NCBI GenBank assembly: GCA_020284085.1
Contig: JACEVL010000005.1
Location: forward strand, 1,781,215-1,845,214
Reading direction: 5' to 3'
From: Aporrectodea caliginosa
Lineage: Eukaryota > Annelida > Clitellata > Crassiclitellata > Lumbricidae
DNA length: 64,000 nucleotides
Shown: positions 35,745 through 46,789 of the stretch, piece after piece
Position numbering within the stretch: the first letter of the stretch is position 1
How the letters are laid out: each line of letters opens with the position of its first letter
Notes under the pieces: model-generated
The model's input: only the letters and a program-made list of their open reading frames with translations
What the model was told of the DNA's origin: nothing
The model's database searches: none
Translations under genes and position numbers: made by a program

Positions 35745-38405
35745 AATAGGAACATGGAATGTCCGAACACCATGGGTGGAGGGCAAACTGCAGCTGCTCC
35801 AAGAGGAAATGCAGAGGTACAGATGCGACATCCTTGGTATCTCAGAAATGCGCTGAACACAAGCGGGAGAAATGAGCGGTGGTAAAATTATATGGTCAGG
35901 AAATGAACATCGACATGAAGCAGAAGTCGGCTTCCTATTGAATAATCGAGCCAGAGACGCCCTGATAGGGTATAAGCCAGTGAATGAAAGAATGATAGTG
36001 GCAAGATTATAAGTCAGGCCATTGAACATAACGATCACCCAAATATAATTACGCACCCACTGAAGAGAGCTCAGATGAAGACATTGAAAGCTTCTATAGC
36101 AACTTGACAACAACGGTCAAGGAAGTAACTAAGCGAGATGTGCTAATCATCGGAGGAGAATGGAACACAAAGATTGAGAGAGAAAACACGCGATGGGAGA
36201 AGCGTCAATGACAATTTCACTTTCAAACTATGTAACGTGTAGCAGACTAATAGTCCTACTACAGTTCTACCAGAAAATATTGAAGACAGTTGCTAATGCA
36301 AACGATGATGCATCGTGCAATTCAAAGCATGTCACTTGACTTGAGTAATAGAACCAGTTACTCGTGACAATAATGATAAACAAAAGCAAGACCACTGTCG
36401 ATTGTGTATCTGGATCGTAAGAAAAGAAGGTGTTCAAGTATTTCGATAGACATTTTGGCCTCAGTTTAACCTCAGTGAAGCAAATAGTGACTAATAAAAT
36501 ATTCATTTTTACTGACGTAGCCTTTAATTTGTTAAAGTTTACACTCACAGTTAATTCATAAAGAATAATAAACACCAATGCTCTTTGTCCTTGCACTGCA
36601 CCGTACTGCATCATACATTATTCTATGCAGAAGCAACACTGCCGTGTTAATAAAATAATAAGCAAACGTCGCGTTGGATTGTTGCTAGTGTTCATTGCGG
36701 AAGGTAGTTACGTCGTTGCTGATTTTTTAATTAAACGTTTTAGTTAATAACTAAAAAACATTAGTTAAACTTTGGTTTTAACTAAACTATTTCTGTAGTT
36801 AAACTGTATCCTTAACTAATTTTTTAGTTTAGCTAAAAGTTATTAACTTTTTAGTTAACGTTTACCCATTACTGGAGCAAACAATCCGAGTACAAGAAGG
36901 ATAAAAAAATGGATCACGGCAGAAACTTTGAGACTGGCGCAGGAGACAAGATAACTAAAATCAGAAGAAACAACTCTAATGCAGCGGAGGAACAATACAA
37001 GGCAAAATGCAACGAGGTACGGAAAGCAGCAAGATAGAACGAAATGGCTCGAAGACCAATGGAAAGAAATAGAAAAACTATGGAGAGTGCAAGACAAGGA
37101 GATGTACAAGATAAATAGGAATATCAACATAAGATGGCAACGAAAACTTACAGCAATCAAAAACGAAGAAGGCAATGTACTGATGAACAGAGTGACATTT
37201 TATAGAGGTGGACGGACGACTGCAGCAACCTATACAAGGCACAAATGGACCAAGACATTGCAAATCAAGTAATTACAGAATTGGAAGAGATATTCCCGCC
37301 AAAAGAGAACACACTGAAAATGACACCCTAGAAGCAGATGTAATAAGAGTGAAAAACAACAAAAGCCCTGGTAATGACGGTATAACAGGTGAGATTATAA
37401 AATATAAAGGAGAAGCCGTAATAAAGGAGCTTCATAAGATATGCAACGCATCGTGAAAGGAGGGGAGATCACCAGACGAATGGAAGAAATCCATTATAGT
37501 AGTCCTTCACAAAAACGTTAATGCACTACAATGCAACAACTACGGACCAGTTATGTTGAGAAGTCATCTTGGCAAAATGTTAATGATGATAATCACGGAA
37601 AGACTCCGAGGCCAGACCGAAGAATACCTGCAGACAGTTCAGACGGACGATACAGCAGATACTAGCATTAAGCCTGATAGGAGAAAAAACAAGGAAAAAA
37701 CAAAAGCATCCACGATTGTTTCGTAGATTTCAAACAGGTCTTCGATAGCATCAACCAGAAACTAACGTGGGCGGTCTCAGGGTCGTATGGCGTAGATAGC
37801 AAACTTACACATTCATTAAGAGAGATCAACAGCCATGCAAAGGCAGCAATCAAAGTGTGCACACATTTCGAAATGGGAGTCTGCTTTGACACTAGCAGAG
37901 GTACAAGACAGGGCTACCCAATATCACCAAACATCTTCATCACACAGTTAGAAAGAGAACTCGACAAGATCAGGCAAGGTGATGGAGGAGTGCTGGTCAG
38001 TGGCATAATGATCAGCAATCTATGCTTCGCCGATGACATCGATGTGATTGGAGAAAACAAACGGAAATTCGAACCACAGTACAGAAGTTAAACAAAGAAG
38101 GAAAAAGATGTGGCCTCAATATGAACTTCGAAAAAAACATAAACAATGTTGTTCGGTGAGCAAAGTTTACAAAGGAAGATAGTATTGGATGGAATACAAC
38201 TGGAAAACGTCGACAGGAAAATCAAAACGCTGGTGTTCGGAATGATGGATAGTACAAAGAAGACAGGACGACCTCAGAAAGAGTGGGTGGAAGACATAAC
38301 TGAATGGTGTGGAACATCGCTACAAGAAATGACACACGCTGCGATGGAGAGGCAGCAGTGGAAGAATATAGTGAGAACGATATCAGACACCTACGGGCGT
38401 TGATA
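35745..38405 (+). pseudogene. Decayed RTE-like LINE: endonuclease and reverse-transcriptase remnants
   Basis: Reading across many stops and shifts: an AP-endonuclease start (LSIGTWNVRTPWVEGKLQLL near 35,740; RCDILGISEMR near 35,825; GGKIIWSGNEH), then after an interruption at about 36,240-36,874 the reverse transcriptase (TRQGYPISPNIFITQLE near 37,905; NLCFADDIDVIGE near 38,020) and the C-terminal tail (KTGRPQKEWVEDITEWCGTS near 38,260). The block 36,720-36,874 is hAT-like: gttaac-rich, ending ...cccattactg. Confidence 0.75.
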
Positions 38406-39095
38406 ATCTTTCACATTTGTCTTACTGTAGGACTTTACATCCTTATGCGAGGCAAACTACCGGATATATAGGCATGGTGATTTAAGTGTTATACCTTTTC
38501 CACGTTGAACGTGGGAGTCCTACAGTTCACTTCCAACATTTTGGGTAGGCCGGAAAGTCTTGGAATGGTCTTGATCAACTTCACAGCGCACCATGTATAT
38601 CCAAACAGCAGAGCCTCCTTTCTTGAATCACCTCCAACACTCGGATTTGCATCCTGTGGCGGTATATTTCCGCATTGGTGACATATGCTGTATAGGAATG
38701 CGTAGTATCTTCCTGAGACATCACCGCTTAGTCTCCAGATCCTTAGTTCGAATCAAACAGGAGGACAAGTAATAGTTTGCATGCCTTGAACGTTCACTGA
38801 TGATATATATAATTTCGTTTATTGAAAATAGAAAGTTGACAGACCGCAACTTTTCACATAGAAGAGAAACAGAGAGAAAATAGCTATAATTATTAGTGTT
38901 ATCGTCAGATGTCAGTACGACAATGAACCGATGGATTGGATTGAGTTACGAACTATCTCTTTGATATTGACTTAAAGAGCACACGGGGGATGAAACTACG
39001 ATCGTCTTTATTTGGCAATTCAAAGTCATGAGGTCTTTGGCGCAGTGCATAGCTCCGTCGGACTGTCGGTGGAAAAAGGCTGATGATGATGATAT
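38406..39095. other. Unassigned DNA, probable short repeats
   Basis: No exon recognised. The segment 39,020-39,095 (ggcgcagtgcatagctccgt ... gatgatgatgat) looks like a SINE or LINE 3' end with a GAT tail, directly abutting the Helitron start. Confidence 0.35.
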
Positions 39096-39099
39096 GTTA

Positions 39100-39760
39100 T
39101 CTATATATATAATCCAAAGTCTCTTTTTTCTGTCCTTCCGTATGTTTGTCCGTCTCGCTAAAGGCTCCGAAACGGAACGCTTTAGCGATTTACAAAATTT
39201 TTCAAAACATTATTACGCCACGTCTTGATCAACGCGACTATTTTCAGCTCGCAATTTTATTTAAACGCCGATATATGGACATTTTAAATTATCAACTGCT
39301 TCGACGAGGCTATCTTATAATAGCATGGCCATTTGTTCACGTCACACTGGCTAAATATGCAATCTTAAATTACGTCACGCCTGCTAATTATGCAATCTTA
39401 CGTCACACAGGCTAACGGCAGACTGAACTTCCTCTATTATTTAACAAATAATACGCCTATTATAATTTAGAGATAACCCGTGTAGTACGGGGAACAAATA
39501 ATACGCCTATTTAAGGTAGAGATAACCCGTGTAGTACGGGGAACAAATAATATTGCCTATATATAAATTTGCTTTGCCCGTGCAGTACACGGGCAAAGCA
39601 ACAATGTTCACCTCTAAATATCGTTTCCATTAAGATATTATGAACATTTTTAAATATTTGAAGCCCATCAGCAAATATAGTAAGTAAGTAGCCTTTATTT
39701 GCAGCCGTTAAAAATTACGCCTGGGCAAAACCCGGGCGAACGCCAGGTAAAAAATGCTAG
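39100..39760 (+). mobile_element. Non-autonomous Helitron-like element
   Basis: It begins TCTATATATATAATCC directly after an A and ends ...AAAATGCTAG directly before a T: 5' TC, 3' CTRR and A/T insertion without target duplication are Helitron hallmarks. A perfect 10 bp hairpin (tttgcccgtgcagtacacgg..) lies at about 39,573-39,597, and the short inverted pair cctgg/ccagg is closer to the 3' end. Two copies of agataacccgtgtagtacgg occur inside. No Rep/helicase is encoded in its 661 bp. Confidence 0.65.
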
Positions 39761-39816
39761 TGATGTAATAAAACTGTGATGCCATTGAAAAGTAGTGATC
39801 TTTTGTGTCTTTTTAG

Positions 39817-40104
39817 ATTTCTATGGAAAGACCAAGAAAAGATCTGCAGTAATTAGAAACAGCAGAAATTATCTCTTAGAATATATTCAATCAAACGATG
39901 ATTTATTATCTTCACTGGTGTCTCTCAACTGCATAACGGAAGAACAAAGTCACTTCATTCAACGACAACATTCAAACCGATATAAGAACGCAGAACTTTT
40001 GAACTTCATGAGATCCTTCGACGAGACAAAGTCTTCAAATTTCGTCAAATGTCTTCGACAAACCAATCAGAAGACAGTGGCAAGGATCATAGAAAACGGA
40101 GGAG
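39817..40104 (+). CDS. CARD-domain exon
   Basis: After acceptor ttttttag the exon encodes about 95 residues with a CARD pattern: helix 1 (NSRNYLLEYIQSNDDLLSSL), a TEEQSHFIQ turn into helix 2, YKNAELLNFMRSF, then FVKCLRQTNQKTVARIIENG, where CARDs characteristically end. CARDs mediate homotypic assembly in apoptosis and innate immune signalling. I place the donor at 40,105 (gtttaa, weak) because it gives phase 1, matching the next exon. Otherwise the frame runs on to a TAG at 40,151. The acceptor phase fits the F-box-like exons upstream. Confidence 0.65.
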
Positions 40105-40263
40105 GTTTAAAGAACAAACTTTACACACATGCTTATAATCAACATAATTAGCTTCATTACAATGATAATGCAGATAAGCATTTATATTCCAGTTACATAA
40201 AGATCGTTGGAACAGAGACATTAAATAATTTCTATAATTTGTGCCCTAGCATGTCATATATAT

Positions 40264-41915
40264 GTTACAGGCAATGTGTAAAATCAGGGATTTTGTAAAA
40301 TGCCTGAAATTTTTAGGCAATTTGTAAAATCCCCAATTCACTCGGGCACTTTACAAAATCCCTGAAAAAACCAGGGATTTTGTAAATTCCCTGAAATCTG
40401 ATGATGAAAATTTGACAGATTGCCTGAAAGTGACGAAAATTATCGAAGCTTTACAAAATACCTGAAAAAACCAGGGATTTTGTAAAATCCCTTAAATCTG
40501 ATTTTACAAATTGCCTAAATATTTCAGGCATTTTACAAAATCCCTGATTTTACACATTGCCTGTAACATATATACGTGACTTGTTTGTTCCTTTCCCCTT
40601 AGGAGCCTAAATAGAACTTTGAGTCGTCGCGGCAGATTGTCAATTAATAAGAATAAATAAATAAATATCATTAAATAAATAAATATAATGACATTTATTT
40701 ATTTAGTCAATTTATATATTAAATTTAATTAATTAATTAATAACAAAAATAAATACAAAGTTAAATAAAAATAAATATAAATAAATAATTACTTTATTAA
40801 ATTATTAATTATCTAATTAATTAAATGATTTAAATAATTAAATTTATTTATTCATATAATTATTTATTTTATTTATTTATTTATTTTTTATTTAATCAAT
40901 TAATTAATTTATTAAATTTAATTAATTTAAAAATTAATTAAATTAATTAATTAATTGAATAAAATAAAAAAATAAAAAAATAAATAAAATTTTAAAAATA
41001 AAAAATAAATCAATAAATCAATCAATTTAATTATCTCATTAATTAAATTTATTTATTTAATCAATAAATAAATAAATAAATTTAATATATAAATAATTAT
41101 TAATTAAATTTATTTATTTAATAAATTAATTAATTAATTAAATTTAATATATAAATAAAAAAATAAAATAAGAAATAAAATTAAAATAAATAAAAATTAA
41201 AATAAATTATTAATTAATTAAATGATTTAAATAATTAAATTTATTTATTCATATAATTATTTATTTAATTTCATTTTATTTTTTATTTAATCAATTAATT
41301 AAATTAAATTAATTAATTAATTAATAACAAAAATAAATAAAAAGTTAAATAAAATAATATATAAATTTATTATAAATAATTTAATTAATTAAATTTAATT
41401 AATTAATTTATTGATTGCATAAATAAATTTAATTAGTTAAATAATTAAATTTATTTATTTATCTATTTATTTATTTTATTTTATCTGTTTGTTTATTTAT
41501 TTATTTATTAAATTTAATTAATTAATTAATTGATTAAATAAATAAATTTTGTTAACTAATTATTTAATTAAATAAATATAATTGATTAAAGGGCCCGAGT
41601 GAATTGGGGATTTTACAAATTGCCTAAAAATTTCAGGCATTTTACAAAATCCCTGATTTTACACATTGTCTGTAACATCAGATTTAAGGGATTTTACAAA
41701 ATCCCTGGTTTTTTCAGGTAGTTTGTAAAACTTCGATAATTTTCGTCACTTTCAGGCAATCTGTCAAATTTTCATCATCAGATTTCAGGGAATTTACAAA
41801 ATCCCTGGTTTTTTCAGGGATTTTGTAAAGTGCCCGAGTGAATTGGGGATTTTACAAATTGCCTAAAAATTTCAGGCATTTTACAAAATCCCTGATTTTA
41901 CACATTGCCTGTAAC
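40264..41915. mobile_element. Large inverted-repeat element with AT-only core
   Basis: The left arm (40,264-40,567) is itself palindromic, beginning gttacaggcaatgtgtaaaa and ending with its complement. The right arm (about 41,595-41,915) repeats the same sequence in inverse, including the words ccccaattcactcgggca and agtgacgaaaattatcgaag. The core (40,620-41,590) is almost pure A/T in ttaattaattaa / aaataaataaat words. No protein is encoded. Superfamily unknown. Confidence 0.75.
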
Positions 41916-42079
41916 ATACATGTATATACTATAGCCATTGTTTGATAGGCTATATAATCACAACTCCAGTAGGCCTACAAGTGGTGAAGACGTGTTGAAA
42001 TCTGCATATTGAAGGTCATAATAGGGTACTTTAGCAGCATACTTACATTCCAAAGGATCGTTATACAACCATTCTGAAA

Positions 42080-42340
42080 CGTTGTGGCAACCACTATGTC
42101 ACCTTGCACCGTCGATTCGCTGAATCCTAGCGACCGCCATAGTCAGCCTTCTCCATGCGTTCCGATCTTTCGTCGCCTCTCTCAGTTCCGGAAGGTTCAT
42201 CCTCATTGTCTCGTGTATCTCATCCATCCATCTCTTTCTTGGGCGTCATCTTCCTCGCCTTCCCTGCCCACACGCCAGCATCATCTCCTTTTCCATGCCG
42301 TCCGCACGCATCACATGGCCAAAATACATCGTTTTACCAT
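42080..42340 (-). mobile_element. LINE fragment, reverse-transcriptase C-terminus
   Basis: On the minus strand one frame reads YFGHVMRADGMEKEMMLACG, then RRPRKRWMDEIHETMRMNL and DRNAWRRLTM, the standard C-terminal tail of many invertebrate LINE reverse transcriptases. The plus-strand open frames over the same bases are shadows. Confidence 0.75.
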
Positions 42341-43295
42341 GGCAGTTTTCTTGGCAAAAGTAGGCCTACAGAGGTGGTTTGCCATTGCCTTCCTCTGGTT
42401 TTGCCTGCCGTACCCGTTCGTTCGCGCCCTGCAGGGAGGTTACTAGCAGTTCGCACTACGAGAAGGTGGGTACGGAGGTCTTTTGTTAATCAACCCAGGT
42501 CGGGCCCGTGCCTAAGTCCTAGGACGTCGGTCAGGTCACCTTCCTGTTTTACCTCCTTAGAGGTGATTGATTAACCTTAGCGATTGATTAACCTTAGCAA
42601 ACCACTATGAAGAAAGTAATTTCCCATGAAAAGCTTTGGTGCAGGTTGAAGCAAAAATAATATGTTTTGACCAAGAAATTCTGTTTCGATGTACCTTTAC
42701 GCCTTTAAATAATAATTATTTCAGTATTAACTAAAATTAATATGCTATTCTTGAAACTTGTCGTACTGCTGCTTCGTGGTATAGCAACGAATTCCCTTGC
42801 TGACTTGAGCTTCCACTCACACTTTATGCTGCCAGGTGAAAATTGTCACCATCCTCATATTGTCAGCTGTTTGTCCAAAAAGTCTAAAGAAACTTTTGAG
42901 GTTTGGTGCATTTTTGCACACGCACTGCACAATATTTATTTCAATGCCTCTAACATTTCGGCTCTCTAATCTTTATCACAACGTATTTCACTGACTTGCT
43001 TTTAAACTTAAATTGATATATCCGGGTTTATACGTTTTTACGTGAATTCAGAAATTGGCACATGATAAACAACTGCGCACTGTGGGGCAGTGAAGAGATT
43101 TGATTTATTTTAGTTTAAAAACAATTTATTATTGTTTACGAAAATGTTCAGTTGGGTGTTTAGCTTAAATTAGACGAAACTTTGTTTTGGACAGATCAAC
43201 GTCCTAAAGAATATTAAAAAATTAAACTGCAGATATATCCAAAACTACGTCTGGGTACATAGTTTGATATATTAAATACTTTTGTTCACTTTCAG

Positions 43296-43648
43296 CGCTA
43301 ATAAAAATAGAAGTGAAAAAGGGCAGTGCAAAGTGCATATCGTCAATGGAAACACAGCAAAACCTAGAAGATCTTCGAAACAGAACCAAACCAAGATCAC
43401 ATGAAGCTGATAAACTCATCAGTCAACTGAGGGAGGAAGGCATAGAAATCCTGAACTCTCACCTGAACAGACAGACTGTGGTCGTTTGGATCTGGTGTTA
43501 TTCACAAGCAGCCCTTGAACATATTCAGAGACTGTTCGCATTGAATCAGCTGAGAGATGTGTTATTTGAAAATATTCAGCCATCTATTTCAAAAGTGATT
43601 AACATCGATGGGAATCAGTTCAAGAAAACCATTGGCAAGTTCTTTTGA
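43296..43648 (+). CDS. TRADD-N-like death-pathway adaptor exon
   Basis: Acceptor ttcactttcag (phase 1). The exon encodes about 117 residues: a charged linker (QQNLEDLRNRTKPRSHEADK), an amphipathic helix (ISQLREEGIEILNSHLN), then VVVWIWCYSQAALEHIQRLF, LRDVLFENI and FKKTIGKFF. This strand-Cys-x-Ser-x2-ALE helix layout resembles the TRADD N-terminal domain used by invertebrate adaptor-like proteins; similarity is judged by eye and is moderate. A stop follows at 43,646-43,648, so this may be a terminal exon. I saw no clear donor. Confidence 0.5.
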
Positions 43649-43699
43649 ACGCACTAATCTTGAAGAAAACTTAAACATGTAATGAACAGCTGGCCTTAA

Positions 43700-44000
43700 A
43701 AGTCCAAATTGGGCACATTCGCTCTCCTCTCCTCTCCGTGGACAGACATTCTCTCTTTGTTCCACGAGTTAGGATCACTATGGCCCAAACTAGATCTTTT
43801 GCCACTATTGGACCTTCCCTACGGAATGCCCTTCCCTCCTCTCTACGTGTTGCCATTCTTTCTGGGTCTCTTCCTACATCCTTCTCCCTCCTCAAAACCT
43901 TCTTATTCTCTATATGGGTCTCGCACCGGGAGCTATACTGAATGACCACTGTTGTGAGCGGCGCTATATAAATTAGTAAATGCAATACAATGCATAGGAC
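43700..44000 (+). mobile_element. LINE 3' end (CR1/L2-like)
   Basis: A frame near 43,760 reads VRITMAQTRSFATIGPSLRN, then LPSSLRVAILSGSL and a stop, followed by gcggcgctatataaattagt and an aatgcaatac tail. The frame is nearly intact but heavily 5'-truncated. Confidence 0.8.
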
Positions 44001-45331
44001 TTCGATTAATGAAATGACTAAGACAGCAATGCTTAACAAAATCAGCCAGATGTTGAAGCGAACAAGAAAAGGCCGTTAAATTATGCGAATAGATTAAAAG
44101 TGAATGAAAATAGAGACCCAGAAAGAATCTGGACAAATGTATGTTATATTATAGAGATAAACCTCATTTACAAAGAGAGGTTTTAGAAGGCGCACATTAT
44201 CGTAAAGCTACTTAAATTGTGCTTCTGTAGTCTACTTTGAGTCAAATCAAGACATCTGAATAAACCACAAGGTGGGATTCGAAGACAAGAGGAAAACAAA
44301 AGGCTTGCAATGAGATTTAAAGTTTGTACAAAAGACAAAAATTGGGATATTCAGACAGCAATGGCAGAAACAGGTAATTAATTAATTATATATTTGTAAC
44401 GCGTGCAATGTCACACCGAAATGGCGCAGACAATCAGCAGCCAGAGGAAGATGTCCATGTGCTTGAAAGCCAGTCAGAAATACTGACTTTTGAGCCGCTT
44501 TTTGAAGGAAGTGATTTTGAGGTACGAAGAGAGAGCGGAAGTCGATTCCATTCCATGGGGGCAGAGGCATGGATTGCACTCGAACCCAAAACTGTTCAGC
44601 ATCGGGGCTCAGCTAAAAGACCCGTACTTGATGATCGGAGGGAACAAGGAGGAATGTAAGGAGTTAGTACTGACTGGAGGTAGGAAGGTGTACTAGTGCT
44701 GAGGGATTGTAGGTCAAACAGGTAGTCAAACTGAAAACATGTAATTAAGGTTTTGTTAATGAGCTTTAAAACAGGTAATTGGAAAGAGATAGTGGGATTA
44801 TGAAGTCACGGTTTTTATAATGGGGAGAATAAATCAGGTAATTAGAAAGATAATAGTATGAAGCTAAAAGATCGGTAGCAAGAGATGGCAGCATTAAAAC
44901 CCAGCAGAAGACGAACTCAATAGACAATGAAAGAGACAGTGAACAGTAACAGTTAAATTAATAAATAATAATAAAAACATGATAAAGAAATATACAGTAT
45001 TAGATTCGATGATCTGCGTAACCAACAATTCTAATTCCTATAGCACTAAAACAGAATGAGTGAATAATAATATTGTTAGTTATGCAGTTTAATTTTAGTT
45101 GTGCGTGAGAGGCATAGAATGACCAAACACTTGACAGATGCACTTTAATTCTAATTAAATAATTAAAATTAACGTATTAATAATGCATACTAATACATAG
45201 ACAGAGAATTCAAAAATTGAAAACAAATTAAATATCAGCAGTCAATTACAATGTAAATATTAATTAATAAAAGAGAAAGATATGATTAACAGTCAATTAT
45301 TTGCGCTAATAATTTTTTTTTTTTATCTTAG
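44001..45331. other. Probable intron or linker, possible small exon near 44,265-44,375
   Basis: A short open stretch ends ...DIQTAMAETG at a donor gtaatt (44,376). Its phase (1) would fit the propeller exon at 45,332, but its acceptor is unconvincing. Open frames at 44,408-44,696 have no recognised domain. The remainder is AT-rich with repeated acaggtaatt words. Confidence 0.3.
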
Positions 45332-46236
45332 TCGTGTGTCCGATTTCCATCAACTTGATTCAGAGAATCGATATAGGAGGAAGAAGAAATGAACTTGTGT
45401 GTGGAGTTACTAAACTTCGAAATGAAATCTACATCCTCTGTGATACACTATCTTCTTCTCCTTTTTCTAATCATTTAATTCGTGTCTTTGAGGATCGAAT
45501 TCCATTTCGTCTTCAGAAGAAAATAAAAATAAAAAAGATTAAAGATCCCAGGGACATTGATTCCAGTGACAAGGGAAATTGTGTCTACGTCTCTGATCTT
45601 GAAGAGATATGCGTCTGGAAGATTACAAGAGAAACAGATGACCAACACAAAATCATCAAATGGCTGACCACTGAGTATTATCCATTTACTCTGTCAATGT
45701 CCAATGATGGTCGGTTGTTGGTTCAGTCATCGTCCAATCTGATGATCTACGGATCAGACGCAGAACTTATTCGATCCATTCAGTTACCAAGAGACATCGA
45801 GAGACCAATTCATGCAGTGGAAACATCCATCGGGAATTTCATCATCATTCACGACTGGAGGGAAGAGGAGAATGGAGAGAGCGGGTCAAGTAGGGGAGAG
45901 AGGGTAAGGAAGTGGGGCATAAGTGAATTGACGAGAGATGGACAGATGGTCATCCGTCGTTTTATTCCTTCAAGTGAAACACAACAACTGAATATTCCTG
46001 AATATCTCTCACTCGATTCAGACGATCAAGTGTTTGTGGCTGACTTTGGGAAGAAGAGAGTGATTCTCTTGTATTCCGATCTGAAATGGAATCGAATTCT
46101 TTATCCAACAAAAGAAGAAACAGAAGAAACGAAGATGGAAGATCCATGGAGACTGTGTTACGACGAAGAAAAGAAACAACTGATCGTCGGAGAATATTTT
46201 GGAGACGTTATTGTTTACACTTTAAGTCGAAATTAA
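45332..46236 (+). CDS. NHL-type beta-propeller exon, C-terminal
   Basis: A long pyrimidine tract and acceptor (ttttttatcttag) open a 300-codon frame ending in TAA. The sequence has blades with hydrophobic strand pairs: NCVYVSDLEEICVWKITRE, GRLLVQSSSNLMIYGSD, and DDQVFVADFGKKRVILLYSD, the last an NHL-like (V-x-VAD-x3-x-RV) repeat. NHL propellers bind proteins or RNA and commonly end TRIM-like and invertebrate innate-immune proteins. The exon starts in phase 1. Candidate polyadenylation signals (aataaatatatat at 46,257 and aataaaatat at 46,324) follow closely, so this is the last exon. It is intact, unlike surrounding repeats. Confidence 0.65.
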
Positions 46237-46789
46237 ACTCACTTTCCGTCTGACAAATAAATATATATTTAAAGCTCATCCATTAATATTGCCTAACATA
46301 TATCTGTTGAGTATTGTTTTATAATAAAATATATACATATTTTGTTTATTAAAATGTTGTTTGACTCACATTTTCAATTTTGTTTTCAAATCTCCACGTT
46401 ACAGAAATCACAGACATGCAATTCGCATAAAGTGTCGGTAAGTAAGAAGATTGCAACGGACCTGTGTTGATTGAAGAAGAGGAAGAATATTATTTATTGA
46501 AACCAATGTGGTTGAATGTGTTTTCGTTTCATGTTCTGAAAGTGCATACACATAGTTTAATTAAACGAAAATTGAAATTCCATCTTTTGGCTTCCCTTGC
46601 ATAAGTTACTTCGTGGTGATTGCATAAGATACTGTGTGCTTGCACTGTTGTGTTAATATGTCACAGGATTGTGCAGCTGTTGTCAACCTTGTGAGGAGCC
46701 TTAAGCTCCCAGTAGAATTAAATATTGACACTCTATCATATGACTGCATTGTATTAAATGGTGACCATCAATATACTAACTGATTAATG

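Noticed and set aside
38690..38775. Possible tRNA gene (ttagttcgaatcaaac B-box-like word)
   Set aside because: No paired acceptor or anticodon stems could be drawn; at best a SINE fragment.
42084..42574. Two plus-strand frames of 120-139 codons
   Set aside because: Antisense shadows of the minus-strand reverse-transcriptase C-terminus at 42,080-42,340.
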